Below the pieces are notes generated by a model, which was not told the DNA's origin, did not search any database, and saw only the letters and a list, made by a program, of their open reading frames with translations. Of a stretch of 32,273 nt of DNA, positions 7,222 through 15,930 are shown one piece after another. Source of the DNA: an uncultured Lachnospiraceae bacterium (GTDB taxonomy: Bacteria > Bacillota > Clostridia > Lachnospirales > Lachnospiraceae); NCBI GenBank assembly GCA_937891165.1, contig CALAEX010000211.1, positions 1-32,273 of the forward strand. Direction: 5' to 3'. Position numbers and translations under genes: made by a program. Position 1 is the first letter of the stretch; each line of letters begins with the position of its first letter.

Positions 7222-8245
7222 TTTTACTTTCCTCTTTTCCAAATAATTCTTCTGCCGTCCTCATAAATTTTGCAGATGGTTCTACGGTAATTACCTGTTC
7301 CGATAAATTACTTAATTCACCTAAAAATATTGGAAATTGTATCAAATACGAATGCAATAATTGATACTTCAAATGTAATTTTCGATTTACTTCCTGTAAT
7401 TTTGTATCTCCTATATATTTTGTATCTCCTAATAATGGAAATTCTAAACTCGCTAAATGTGCACGAATTTGATGTGTTTTTCCTGTAATCAATTGAATTG
7501 CCAATAAAGAATATCCATCTTTTGATACTAATGGAATAATTTCTGTTTCTATTTTATCATACTCCGCTGGATTTTTTATGTTCTGCCATTGTTCTTTGGA
7601 AAGAACTTCTACTTTATTTGTACTTTCCTCTTTTTTTAAATATCCAATTAAATGCTTTCTACTTTCAATAACTCCTGCCACAATACAAACATAATATTTA
7701 TGCAATGTCCTCTGTTGTAACACGTTCGCCATTGCCTGCAATCCTATCAAAGACTTTCCTGCAATCAATAACCCTGTTGTATTCCTATCTAAACGATTAC
7801 AAACACTTGGAGTAAAATTATCTTGTCCAATTCCATAGGTTACTTTTAAATATTCTACCATTCTTTCATTGATAGAAATATCCTCTTGCTTTGCCTTTTG
7901 TGATAATTCTCCTGCTGGTTTATTGATAATCAGTATATGTTCATCTTCATAAACAATTTCATGTGATTTCAATATAGGAACTTTTTTTGATTCTCCTACT
8001 ACTTGAATGCCACCTTTTTTCTTTTCCGATTGAAATCCTTCAATTGTTTCTTCTGACAAAAACAACCGAATTTCATCTCCTTGAACTACTTTTTCTGAAC
8101 CTTCTGCTTTTTTTCCATTCAAAGTAATATTCTTTTTACGCAACATTTTATAAAGAAAACTTTTTGGAGCTGCATCCAAATATTTCCCTAATAACTTATC
8201 TAACCGCTGTCCTGCTTCGTTTTGCGATACAAAAAATGATTTCAT
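7154..8245 (-). CDS. RluA/RluD-family pseudouridine synthase
   Basis: A 363-aa enzyme that isomerises uridine in RNA, probably 23S rRNA. Residues ~12-65 form an S4 RNA-binding domain (GQRLDKLLGKYL ... GDEIRLFL). The catalytic domain follows, with INKPAG near 107 and the active-site motif NRLDRNTTGLLI with Asp153. LITGKTHQIRAHL and PLLGDTKYIG are further family motifs. The last ~20 residues, after EELFGKEE, extend beyond the usual end and are encoded in the overlap with recU. The target site cannot be told from sequence (RluB/C/D-type naming is uncertain). GGAGG precedes the ATG. I see no convincing promoter between it and the upstream terminator. Confidence 0.88.
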   Translation of the reverse strand: MKSFFVSQNEAGQRLDKLLGKYLDAAPKSFLYKMLRKKNITLNGKKAEGSEKVVQGDEIRLFLSEETIEGFQSEKKKGGIQVVGESKKVPILKSHEIVYEDEHILIINKPAGELSQKAKQEDISINERMVEYLKVTYGIGQDNFTPSVCNRLDRNTTGLLIAGKSLIGLQAMANVLQQRTLHKYYVCIVAGVIESRKHLIGYLKKEESTNKVEVLSKEQWQNIKNPAEYDKIETEIIPLVSKDGYSLLAIQLITGKTHQIRAHLASLEFPLLGDTKYIGDTKLQEVNRKLHLKYQLLHSYLIQFPIFLGELSNLSEQVITVEPSAKFMRTAEELFGKEESKNAIMEFERATRLNTRRTHQFNE

Positions 8246-8282
8246 CTATTTACTATCCTCCATACAAAAAGAAAAAATGTGC

Positions 8283-8333
8283 AAATAAAAACGTATAGAA
8301 ATGATACCACGTTTGCGATACTTTTTCTATACG
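8283..8333 (-). terminator. Intrinsic terminator of the capsule-control operon
   Basis: A 10-bp stem, CGTATAGAAA (8292-8301) with TTTCTATACG (8324-8333), encloses a 22-base loop. Minus-strand TTTTTATTT follows, and there is a T-run on the other side as well, so it could act in both directions. It lies 20 bases after the BY-kinase stop codon. Confidence 0.75.
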
Positions 8334-8353
8334 CTTTTTTTACTCATTTAATT

Positions 8354-9106
8354 TTATTTCTCTTTTTCTTTCTCTTCTTCATTTCCATAATAATGACCAT
8401 AGTACTTACCATAATATTTACCATAGTATCTGCTATAGTATTTACCGTAGTATTTACCGTACTTACCGCCATTTCTTAATTTTACTTTATTTAAAACAAC
8501 GCCAAGTGTCTTACAACCAGCAATATCCAATTGTTCTTTTACTTTATTTGCAAACTTATAACTTACTTCCTCTGCTGCAATTACAAGAATAACACCATCA
8601 CACTGTCTAGAAATAATAGCACTATCAATAACACTACCAAGTGGTGGAGTATCAATAATAATGACATCATACTTTTCTCTCTGCGTCGTAATCATTTCTT
8701 TAAAATACTTACCACCCAAAAGTTCAGAAGGATTTGGAGGCGTTGGACCAGTTAAAATAATATGCAAATTTTCTATGTTAGTAGCACACTTTACTTCATC
8801 TAATGTACTCTGTCCTGACAAGTAATGTGTCAATCCTTTTGTCTTCTTTGCCATAATCTTATAACGTCCAACTAAAACGGATTTACGAATATCGGCATCT
8901 ATAAATAATACTTTCTTTCCATCTTCTACCATAGAGAGAGCTAACTGAAAAGAAATACTAGACTTTCCTTCATTTGGTGTACAACTTGTTAAAGCGATTA
9001 CCTTAATATCTTCGCCACAAAACTGTACATTAGTTCTAAGACTTTTATAGGCTTCGCTACTATGATAATCCAGCTGTACCATTTTGCTGATTTCTATCTG
9101 TTGCAT
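8354..9106 (-). CDS. cpsD: CpsD/CapB-type tyrosine autokinase (BY-kinase)
   Basis: A 250-aa cytoplasmic kinase domain that autophosphorylates its tyrosine tail and controls exopolysaccharide assembly with its Wzz-like partner encoded just upstream. Walker A is TPNEGKSS (43-50), Walker A' is VLFIDADIRKS (66-76), and Walker B is VIIIDTPP (148-155). The N-terminal SEAYKSLRTN helix is the oligomerisation motif. The C-terminal tail, residues 216-240, carries 13 tyrosines, mostly as YY pairs four residues apart separated by GK, SR or GH. It then ends in an acidic-basic stretch. The tail is encoded by degenerate 12-bp repeats. GGGAGGAAAG precedes the ATG. Confidence 0.95.
   Translation of the reverse strand: MQQIEISKMVQLDYHSSEAYKSLRTNVQFCGEDIKVIALTSCTPNEGKSSISFQLALSMVEDGKKVLFIDADIRKSVLVGRYKIMAKKTKGLTHYLSGQSTLDEVKCATNIENLHIILTGPTPPNPSELLGGKYFKEMITTQREKYDVIIIDTPPLGSVIDSAIISRQCDGVILVIAAEEVSYKFANKVKEQLDIAGCKTLGVVLNKVKLRNGGKYGKYYGKYYSRYYGKYYGKYYGHYYGNEEEKEKEK
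8384..8470 (-). repeat. Degenerate 12-bp tandem repeats encoding the tyrosine tail
   Basis: About seven head-to-tail copies of a GGTAAATACTAC-like unit, each encoding G-K-Y-Y or a variant, form the 3' end of the BY-kinase gene. The unit is four codons long, so copy changes keep the frame and only alter the number of tyrosine pairs. Confidence 0.8.
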
Positions 9107-9119
9107 TTATCTTTCCTCC

Positions 9120-9887
9120 CTACGCTGATTTTTGCTTATTTTTTTTCTGGTTCTTTTTATATTGCTTATGTCTTTTCTTACTTCTAATTTCTTCCATTGC
9201 ACTTTCTTCATCATAAGGAATTGAGCCAAGTGTACTTAACTTCAAATACTTCTCTACATCATCTGGAGTCTTTACTGTATCATCTAGTAAAAATAAAACG
9301 GCAATCAAACCTGCTGCTAAAAACACACCAATTGCACCACCAAGTACCGTATACTTTGCAATACTTGGTGCAGCTTTTTCTAATGGAAAATTAGCACTTT
9401 CTGCCACATTTACTGCCTCTACATCCATAACATCAATTGCATGTTGAGCTGCTACTTCTCTTACTAAATCTGCAATAATTTGAGCCATTGCTGGGTCTAC
9501 ATGAGTTACTGTAATGTAAAGAATACGAGTATCTGTTGCACTAGAAACATCTATCATTGCCTGCAAATTCTTTACTGAAATATCTAATTCTAACATTTCA
9601 ATAACACGTTCTGCTACTGTACGACTCTTTGTTAAGACAGAAACGTCTTTCATTAACTGCGTACCAAGCTGCATATCACTATAGGTTGTTGATTCTTCAT
9701 TTTGTCTACTAATCACATAAACTGATGTTGTAGACTCATACGTAGGTTCAATTAAAAATTTTGCTACACAAAATCCACCTGTCGCTACTAAAATACCAAC
9801 AAGCAAAATAATCCACCACTTATAAAGCAAAACCATTATCAGTTCGCCTAAATCAATTTCCATTTCTTCCGTATTATTCGGTTCCAT
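9120..9887 (-). CDS. cpsC: Wzz/CpsC-like chain-length modulator, membrane partner of the tyrosine kinase
   Basis: A 255-aa polysaccharide co-polymerase of the Gram-positive type. A first membrane helix lies near residues 25-45 (WWIILLVGILVATGGFCVAKF). An extracytoplasmic Wzz domain (~50-170) follows, then a second helix near 178-200, and a basic cytoplasmic tail rich in Lys and Gln. In this family the cytoplasmic tail docks and activates the separately encoded BY-kinase, which is the next gene. TVKTPDDVEKYL after helix 2 is the conserved cytoplasmic motif. AGGAGA precedes the ATG, and the gap to the phosphatase gene is 14 bases. Confidence 0.93.
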   Translation of the reverse strand: MEPNNTEEMEIDLGELIMVLLYKWWIILLVGILVATGGFCVAKFLIEPTYESTTSVYVISRQNEESTTYSDMQLGTQLMKDVSVLTKSRTVAERVIEMLELDISVKNLQAMIDVSSATDTRILYITVTHVDPAMAQIIADLVREVAAQHAIDVMDVEAVNVAESANFPLEKAAPSIAKYTVLGGAIGVFLAAGLIAVLFLLDDTVKTPDDVEKYLKLSTLGSIPYDEESAMEEIRSKKRHKQYKKNQKKNKQKSA

Positions 9888-9901
9888 AACAAAACTATCT
9901 C

Positions 9902-10627
9902 CTATATTATTTTATTTTCTATTACAGCTTGCTGGTTACGCCAAAAACAAAGTTCTACCATATTTTCCCCAAATTTCTTTTGAACATATTCCGCAGCCTG
10001 TGACAACTCCTGTTTTCTTCGTTCTGTATCATGTGCATCCGTTGCTACAAATGATATCATCTGTTTAGAAAACAACTTTTTAATCATTCTCTTTTCTTTC
10101 CGTCCATAATTTCCTAAAACACCACTCGCATTTACTTGCAAATAAACTCCCATCTCTACCAGTTCCTCTGCTAATGCTGGCTTTTTTACAAGACAAAGAT
10201 ATCTCTCTATATGAGCTAAGATTGGCCAAACACCTTGAGATTGGATATTGAGCAATGCTTTTCTTATTTCCAAATAGTCTATCTCTGGAGAAAACTCTAC
10301 AAGTACATATCGAGAATTCGCTAAAGTACATATTTGTTCTTCCGCAATCAACTCAGGAAGACTATTGCTATAATACAACTCATTTCCTGGATAAATCTCT
10401 AACTCTGGATAGATTTCTTTGATAGCTTCTTGTACTTCTGTTACTTTTCGACAAATCACCTCTTTTGATACATGACCTCTGCGATGATGAAAATGTGGTG
10501 TAGCAATTATTTTGCGAATACCGTCTGCATATGCTTGTTGTAACATTTGCAAACTTTCTTCCATATTTTTTGCACCATCATCAATGCCAGGAAGACAATG
10601 ACAATGCATATCAATAAAATACTCCAT
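9902..10627 (-). CDS. cpsB: CpsB/YwqE-type PHP-family protein tyrosine phosphatase
   Basis: A 241-aa metal-dependent phosphatase that dephosphorylates the tyrosine tail of the partner kinase. PHP metal-binding motifs are all present: DMHCHCLPGIDDGAK (6-20), ATPHFHHRRG (~43-52), the LAHIERY block (~137-143) and ATDAHD (~195-200). Length is as expected. The gene starts immediately after the dehydratase gene and precedes cpsC, the usual phosphatase-modulator-kinase grouping. Confidence 0.94.
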   Translation of the reverse strand: MEYFIDMHCHCLPGIDDGAKNMEESLQMLQQAYADGIRKIIATPHFHHRRGHVSKEVICRKVTEVQEAIKEIYPELEIYPGNELYYSNSLPELIAEEQICTLANSRYVLVEFSPEIDYLEIRKALLNIQSQGVWPILAHIERYLCLVKKPALAEELVEMGVYLQVNASGVLGNYGRKEKRMIKKLFSKQMISFVATDAHDTERRKQELSQAAEYVQKKFGENMVELCFWRNQQAVIENKII

Positions 10628-10636
10628 TCTTCTTCA

Positions 10637-12580
10637 TTACTCCTGTTCTTCTGAAGTAGCCGCAACTAACGCATTTTCTTCCTTTAAATTCATCATATTA
10701 TTAGTTTCAATAAATTTCTTATCTTCTTCCTTAATTACATAAGTAGGAACAATTTTTTGTACCATTAGACGAATATCCACAGGTTCTTTTAAGCAAAGCT
10801 GATATAATTCATCTAAATCATCTAAAAATTTTTCTTCATCCATCTGAATTGGCTTACCAATATGAATCAATTTATTTTCTGTATCTTGAAGCCCTTCTTC
10901 TTTCATTAAAAGTTCTTCATATAATTTTTCTCCCGGACGAAGTCCTGTAAATTTAATTTCAATATCTTCTCCTGGAACATAACCTGATAAACGAATCAAA
11001 TTCGTAGCCAAGTCTAAAATTTTCACAGGTGCTCCCATATCTAAAACAAAGATTTCTCCACCCTTTGCATTTGCTCCAGCTTGAAGTACCAAAGATACTG
11101 CTTCTGGAATTGTCATAAAATATCGGATAATATCTGGATGAGTAACTGTAACAGGACCACCCTCTGCAATTTGCTTTTTAAATAATGGAATAACACTACC
11201 ATTACTTCCTAAAACATTACCAAAACGAACTGCTACAAATTCTGTCTTAGATTTTTTATTATAAGACTGTACAATCATTTCACACATACGCTTTGTAGCA
11301 CCCATAATATTCGTTGGATTCACCGCTTTATCCGTAGAAATCAACACAAAACGACGCACACCATACTTATCAGCCGCACGTACTGTTTTCAAAGTACCAA
11401 ACACATTATTTTTAACTGCTTCATTTGGAGAAACTTCCATTAATGGCACATGTTTATGTGCTGCTGCATGATACACTATTTCTGGACGATATGTTTTAAA
11501 AATATAATCCATACGATTTGTATTACGCACAGAAGCAATCAATACTACTAAATTCAAATCTGGATATTTTCTAATCAGTTCTTGTTGAATCTCATAGGCA
11601 TTATTTTCATAAATATCTACAATAATCAACTGACTTGGTCTATATGTAGCAATTTGACGGCATAGTTCGCTTCCAATGGAACCACCACCACCAGTTACCA
11701 TTATAACTTTTCCTGTTACATATCCCATAATATCTTGAATATTAACATTAATCGGGTCTCTTCCTAATAAATCCTCTATTTCAACATTACGCAAGTTACT
11801 AACTTTTACATCACCATTGACAAACTGATAAATACCAGGAAGAATTTTAACTTCACACCCTGTTTCATTACAAAATTCTAAAATCTCTTTTATTGTCTTT
11901 TTAGCAGCAGACGGCATAGCAATATTGATTTCTTCAATTCCGTATTTCTCTACTACATCTTTAATATCATAACGAGTACCAACTACTTTAATGCCTTCAA
12001 TAAATGCACCTTGTTTGTCTGGTGCGTCATCAATGACACAACGTACGTTTTTATTTAAATACTCACTATTCATCATTTCACGAATCAATATCGCTCCAGC
12101 TTGTCCTGCACCAACAATCATAACATTTTTTGTTTCTTCATTACTTAACGTTCTTTTACGTCGATATCTTCTGAAAAACCGATATGAAAATCGAGTTCCC
12201 ATCGTCAACACTATAAGGAACATGATGTAAGATAAATAGCAACTTCTAGGATATGATATATCCATGATAAAAAACCACACTACTTGAATAACTCCAGATA
12301 AGATGCTAGAAACAAAAATACTTTCCAACTCTATTGCACCAGCAAATATCCAAAGACTACTATACAAACGAAATACAGAAAATATTCCTAATGTCATAAG
12401 AATCACTAGTGGAAGTTGTGTCCACATTGTATTCAGATAATTTGCTTCTATCTTATCTATCTTAAAGTCAAACCTCATTATCAATGCCAAAATCTGAGCT
12501 ATTGTAATACAACATATATCTAGTGTGATAAGAAAAATCACTCTAATCGCTACCTGACGGTCTTTCATTATTCGTTCCAT
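10637..12580 (-). CDS. Membrane-anchored nucleotide-sugar 4,6-dehydratase (CapD/WbpM/PglF type)
   Basis: A 647-aa enzyme expected to act on UDP-GlcNAc or a related sugar to make a 4-keto-6-deoxy precursor for surface glycans. Four membrane helices occupy residues ~10-125. A first Rossmann fold follows (VMIVGAGQAGAILI near 153). The catalytic SDR domain starts at VTGGGGSIGSELCRQI (~295) and carries FVLISTDKAVNPTN and the family's MGATKR in place of the classical YxxxK. GLRPGEKLYEELL closes the fold. It is the first gene after a consensus promoter. Starts at 12580 (long) or four codons later are both possible. The exact product is not determinable from sequence. Confidence 0.92.
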   Translation of the reverse strand: MERIMKDRQVAIRVIFLITLDICCITIAQILALIMRFDFKIDKIEANYLNTMWTQLPLVILMTLGIFSVFRLYSSLWIFAGAIELESIFVSSILSGVIQVVWFFIMDISYPRSCYLSYIMFLIVLTMGTRFSYRFFRRYRRKRTLSNEETKNVMIVGAGQAGAILIREMMNSEYLNKNVRCVIDDAPDKQGAFIEGIKVVGTRYDIKDVVEKYGIEEINIAMPSAAKKTIKEILEFCNETGCEVKILPGIYQFVNGDVKVSNLRNVEIEDLLGRDPINVNIQDIMGYVTGKVIMVTGGGGSIGSELCRQIATYRPSQLIIVDIYENNAYEIQQELIRKYPDLNLVVLIASVRNTNRMDYIFKTYRPEIVYHAAAHKHVPLMEVSPNEAVKNNVFGTLKTVRAADKYGVRRFVLISTDKAVNPTNIMGATKRMCEMIVQSYNKKSKTEFVAVRFGNVLGSNGSVIPLFKKQIAEGGPVTVTHPDIIRYFMTIPEAVSLVLQAGANAKGGEIFVLDMGAPVKILDLATNLIRLSGYVPGEDIEIKFTGLRPGEKLYEELLMKEEGLQDTENKLIHIGKPIQMDEEKFLDDLDELYQLCLKEPVDIRLMVQKIVPTYVIKEEDKKFIETNNMMNLKEENALVAATSEEQE

Positions 12581-12593
12581 ATTATTGTTCTAT

Positions 12594-12601
12594 ACCCCCC
12601 C
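12594..12601 (-). promoter_or_regulatory. G8 homopolymer in the leader of the capsule-control operon
   Basis: Eight consecutive Gs on the minus strand (Cs on plus) lie between the promoter and the dehydratase start, about 14 bases before the first ATG, where they overlap the position of an anti-anti-Shine-Dalgarno stretch (AAGGGG). Such a run is striking in this AT-rich DNA. It could change length by slippage and alter ribosome-site spacing. Confidence 0.5.
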
Positions 12602-12633
12602 CTTGAAAAAAATGTCTTCACACAGACTTTCTT

Positions 12634-12662
12634 ATTTTACACCGTAGGTATGGCAATGTCAA
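12634..12662 (-). promoter_or_regulatory. Sigma-A promoter of the capsule-control operon
   Basis: Minus-strand TTGACA (12657-12662) and TAAAAT (12634-12639) are spaced by 17 bases. Transcription should start near 12627, giving a leader of about 45 bases that includes a weak GTCT/AGAC hairpin followed by seven Ts, and then the G8 tract. Confidence 0.85.
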
Positions 12663-12698
12663 GTATTGTTTCTACAAAATAAATGATTAAATTACAAA

Positions 12699-12731
12699 AA
12701 TATTAAATTTTAGAATCTTCTCTTAAAATTT
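12699..12731 (-). terminator. Possible weak AU-rich terminator after the YYY-protein gene
   Basis: An 8-bp AT-only inverted repeat, AAATTTTA/TAAAATTT (12705-12712 and 12724-12731), is followed on the minus strand by AATATTTTTG. It is the best terminator candidate in the 120 bases between the DUF2298 gene and the next promoter. The lack of GC pairs makes it weak. Confidence 0.3.
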
Positions 12732-12784
12732 ATGTCACAAAATTCTTCTAATTACTATAGTCCATAATTACTATTTATAACTCA

Positions 12785-15172
12785 CTATTTATAAGAAGTT
12801 ACTTCAATAATATAGACCCCTTCGTTCCTAAATATAACTTCTCCAAGCGATTGTAAGCCTACTTCATTAATACCTAATTCTGCAAACTTGATTCGTTCTT
12901 CATTTCCAACATAAATATAAGCTACCTTATATTCTTCCATTAAATTCCTTACAAGTTCCATATCTGTAGAAGTATACATCTGTTTTACAATTTCTGCACG
13001 TTCATTTGCTAAATCATAGCTATCCTTCCAAAGCCATTCATGAGTAAACCATCCCAGCACCGTTGGTAATCCTGTTAATACAGAAACACGATTTCCATAC
13101 GTGTAACTATCTCCATTTGCTTCTAACATGACTGGATTTCCTTTAATTGTTTCGTTAATCCATGCAATTGCTTCTGCATCATAAATATTTTCATTTTCTA
13201 CAAAAGCAGCTGCATCCAATCCCTGAAATCTTTGTCTATCTGTAATATCACCAAACCAAGCCTCTACCGATGTTCCTAAATAACCAACTGTTCCAAACAA
13301 AATACTTACTGTTAAAATTCCAAATGTTAATTGTTTCATATTTTTACAAAGGAAAATAAATTTTGTAATAACGTAACCCATCATCATACCAAACATAATA
13401 AATGCCTGATAAGTAAACTTAAACATTGTATTTGCTCGTTTATGTCCACTATAAATATCTACAACATAAATAATTTCTGGTAATAAAACCAATCCAAAAG
13501 CACAAAGTCCAATCGTCAAAACAAATAACTCTGGTAATGTAAGCCGATTGATAAACTGATATAATAACGGACAAGAACCTTTTTTATGCTCATAGGTTAC
13601 TTGTTTTTTCTCAAAAAATAGAGAAATAAAATAACCTAACAATACTACAATTGGAAGTCCCCATAAAATGGCAAACTGATACAATGGAGTATGGTCTGGA
13701 CATAGTGCAATTCCTTTTGCCATCGAATCAAATTTTAAATTAAATAACAAAGAAACTACAAAGGCAATGCCTAACACTAATACTCCATGAAATGCCGTTA
13801 ATATTACTGCTTCCTTTTGAAATTTATGGATAATTGCATTACTAAATAAAATAATCGCACCTGCTACTACATAATAAATTGGGAAGTCCCAATAATTTGT
13901 CATTTGGAATAAACCAATAAAAAATCCTAATGTTAAAATAGCTGGATGGAAAATCTCTAATTTTCTAGAATATGATACTTCTACTCCTGCTTTTACTGCA
14001 TCCATGCGTTCCTTACGATATAATAACCATGCATACAAAATACCAAGTACTGTAAGTACAAACATAATATTCGTTACATGAGCATGTAAATCTCCTAATA
14101 CAAACGAATACGATGGAAACTCATGAATCGTTTTATCTTCGGTATCTGGATTATATCCAATATAACGAGTAGCATCTGGAAACCAATAAGAATCCACTGG
14201 CATACCGAGCATATTTTGAACCATCGGAATAATTTTAGCAAACACAATATAATGTACATTTCCCGCAAAAGTTACTGCTACTCCTGCTAAAGCACCTGCT
14301 GTATGAGCAAGCAAAGTAGCTGGAGTACCTTCTAATAAACGAAAATTATCATTCTTTGTTTTTATCGCTTGTTCTTTTTTCTTCTTATTTCGAAGACAAA
14401 TGGTTGTTTTCATCACTTCAAAAATAATCGAATATACTAACATAAAACAGAAGGCAAGTAACATCGCAAGAGCTAAATTATACCCTGCATTGACTGACAC
14501 TCCAGACAATTTTGTCAAAAAAGTTGCCATATATTGACCCATATAATAATAGTTCAAATTTGTTCCAGAATACCAAAAGTCTTCCGGTGGCATATAATCA
14601 CTTCTCATCATGGTAGTCATAAAGCCATAATCCATAAATTTTTCTGTCCCATAAGCTTCTGGTTTATAACACTTTACATAACAAGCAAGCAAAAATAATA
14701 GTAAAAAGAATAACTCAAAAGTTAAAGCAAGTACCAACTTTTTAGAGCTATCTGTTGGACTTTTTGCTTTTACTTTAGACAACCACTGTTTTATAGATGC
14801 AACTTTTTGTACAAGAACATAACCTGCTACATTCAACAACCCTACAAAAACTACAATAATAATACAATTTGTTCTTGTAAATTTTAAAATATGCAAAGAA
14901 GAAAACACCCATAACAACCAACCAGACAGTGCTAGTCCAATCGCTTTAGAAAATAAAAAACCTCCATCATGATATCCTGAAAATAAAACACTTGTAAATG
15001 GAAAACAAACAACACCTAATATCACCAACGTTCCCCACCATAACATTACTTGAGAAAACTCTTCTCCTAATAAAAATTTTCCTATTACTGTTGCACCTAA
15101 ATAAGCAAATAGAAGCACCAATATTTGAACTACTGGCACAATACTTTTCTCATTTCTTTGATTTAAGTCCAT
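12785..15172 (-). CDS. DUF2298 (YYY) multi-span membrane protein, putative GT-C glycosyltransferase
   Basis: A 795-aa integral membrane protein with roughly 14-16 hydrophobic helices and a C-terminal extracytoplasmic domain of ~160 residues. It carries the signatures of the Chlor_Arch_YYY/DUF2298 family. A DYGFM block (181-185) lies in the first large loop, then NLNYYYMGQ (205-213), and EFPSYSFVLGDLHAH (351-365). This family resembles GT-C transferases that take a sugar from a polyprenyl-phosphate carrier, but no substrate is established. It lies 26 bases after the GT2 gene and in the same likely operon as a second, related membrane protein. AAGGAGA precedes the ATG. Confidence 0.85.
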   Translation of the reverse strand: MDLNQRNEKSIVPVVQILVLLFAYLGATVIGKFLLGEEFSQVMLWWGTLVILGVVCFPFTSVLFSGYHDGGFLFSKAIGLALSGWLLWVFSSLHILKFTRTNCIIIVVFVGLLNVAGYVLVQKVASIKQWLSKVKAKSPTDSSKKLVLALTFELFFLLLFLLACYVKCYKPEAYGTEKFMDYGFMTTMMRSDYMPPEDFWYSGTNLNYYYMGQYMATFLTKLSGVSVNAGYNLALAMLLAFCFMLVYSIIFEVMKTTICLRNKKKKEQAIKTKNDNFRLLEGTPATLLAHTAGALAGVAVTFAGNVHYIVFAKIIPMVQNMLGMPVDSYWFPDATRYIGYNPDTEDKTIHEFPSYSFVLGDLHAHVTNIMFVLTVLGILYAWLLYRKERMDAVKAGVEVSYSRKLEIFHPAILTLGFFIGLFQMTNYWDFPIYYVVAGAIILFSNAIIHKFQKEAVILTAFHGVLVLGIAFVVSLLFNLKFDSMAKGIALCPDHTPLYQFAILWGLPIVVLLGYFISLFFEKKQVTYEHKKGSCPLLYQFINRLTLPELFVLTIGLCAFGLVLLPEIIYVVDIYSGHKRANTMFKFTYQAFIMFGMMMGYVITKFIFLCKNMKQLTFGILTVSILFGTVGYLGTSVEAWFGDITDRQRFQGLDAAAFVENENIYDAEAIAWINETIKGNPVMLEANGDSYTYGNRVSVLTGLPTVLGWFTHEWLWKDSYDLANERAEIVKQMYTSTDMELVRNLMEEYKVAYIYVGNEERIKFAELGINEVGLQSLGEVIFRNEGVYIIEVTSYK

Positions 15173-15198
15173 TATATACTATTTCTCCTTTTCATCCC

Positions 15199-15906
15199 TT
15201 ACTTTATGATCTTATTAATGGCGATAAAATCTTTTAATGCTTGTTTTCCAATTTTTATAATCTTTTTCATATTGATAGAATTCACGCCACCCTGTCTTGG
15301 ACGGAAAGTAATTGGTAAATATTTTACACGATATCCTTTCTTTAAAAACAATACCGATATAATCACATTAGAAAGATTATAATCTTTCGGAATCAAACGA
15401 ATTTCTTTCTTTAAACTTTCTGCTTTCATCAAACGAAACGGTGTATTGGCATCTTGTACATTGACATGAAAGCAAAGCAAACAAACAAACTTTAATACTT
15501 TCGTTACAAAAACTCTAGAAAGTCCGTCTTGACGAGTTTTTCGATTTCCAATTACCATATCATACTTTTCTCGTAACTTCCAAAACATACCAAATTCAGA
15601 CGGCAACGTCTGTCCATCCGAATCTGTTTGAAAAATATAATCTGCTCCTTTTTTTAACGCATACCGATACCCATATAAAATTGCAGCACCATGACCACCA
15701 TTCTCCTTGTGTAAAGGCTCTAACTGTGGACAATCCTTCGCTAACTCTAATAACTTATCATATGTTGCATCCTTACTACCATCATCAATTACCACAAGGC
15801 GACTTTTCGTACCACACTGTTCTACAATTGGATACCAGTCCCTCACCACTCCTTCAATATTCTCCTGTTCATTATAAGCAGGAATAACAATATATAACGT
15901 TTCCAT
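15199..15906 (-). CDS. GT2 glycosyltransferase, dolichyl/undecaprenyl-phosphate sugar synthase-like
   Basis: A 235-aa soluble GT-A enzyme. VIPAYNEQENI (7-17) and VVIDDGSKDAT (38-48) form the nucleotide-sugar site, and QTDSDGQT (~93-100) is the metal-binding DxD-type motif. NTPFRLMK and FRPRQGGVNSINMKK follow. The length, the basic C-terminal end and the RxGGxNSI block match dolichol-phosphate-mannose-synthase-like enzymes without the C-terminal membrane helices. In those enzymes the product is a polyprenyl-phosphate sugar. Here it would logically feed one or both flanking GT-C-like membrane proteins. GGAGA precedes the ATG. Confidence 0.9.
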   Translation of the reverse strand: METLYIVIPAYNEQENIEGVVRDWYPIVEQCGTKSRLVVIDDGSKDATYDKLLELAKDCPQLEPLHKENGGHGAAILYGYRYALKKGADYIFQTDSDGQTLPSEFGMFWKLREKYDMVIGNRKTRQDGLSRVFVTKVLKFVCLLCFHVNVQDANTPFRLMKAESLKKEIRLIPKDYNLSNVIISVLFLKKGYRVKYLPITFRPRQGGVNSINMKKIIKIGKQALKDFIAINKIIK

Positions 15907-15930
15907 ACTATCTCCTTTTATTAATTTAAC

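Noticed and set aside
10080..10331. 83-aa minus-strand frame inside the phosphatase gene
   Set aside because: Shadow of cpsB; no ribosome site and no family resemblance.
9120..12580. Capsule cluster acquired by recent transfer
   Set aside because: Base composition and codon use look like the neighbours, and no integrase, repeat or tRNA boundary is seen.
12605..12626. Attenuator in the capsule operon leader (GTCT/AGAC followed by Ts)
   Set aside because: The stem is only four base pairs, too weak to be called alone; noted under the promoter.
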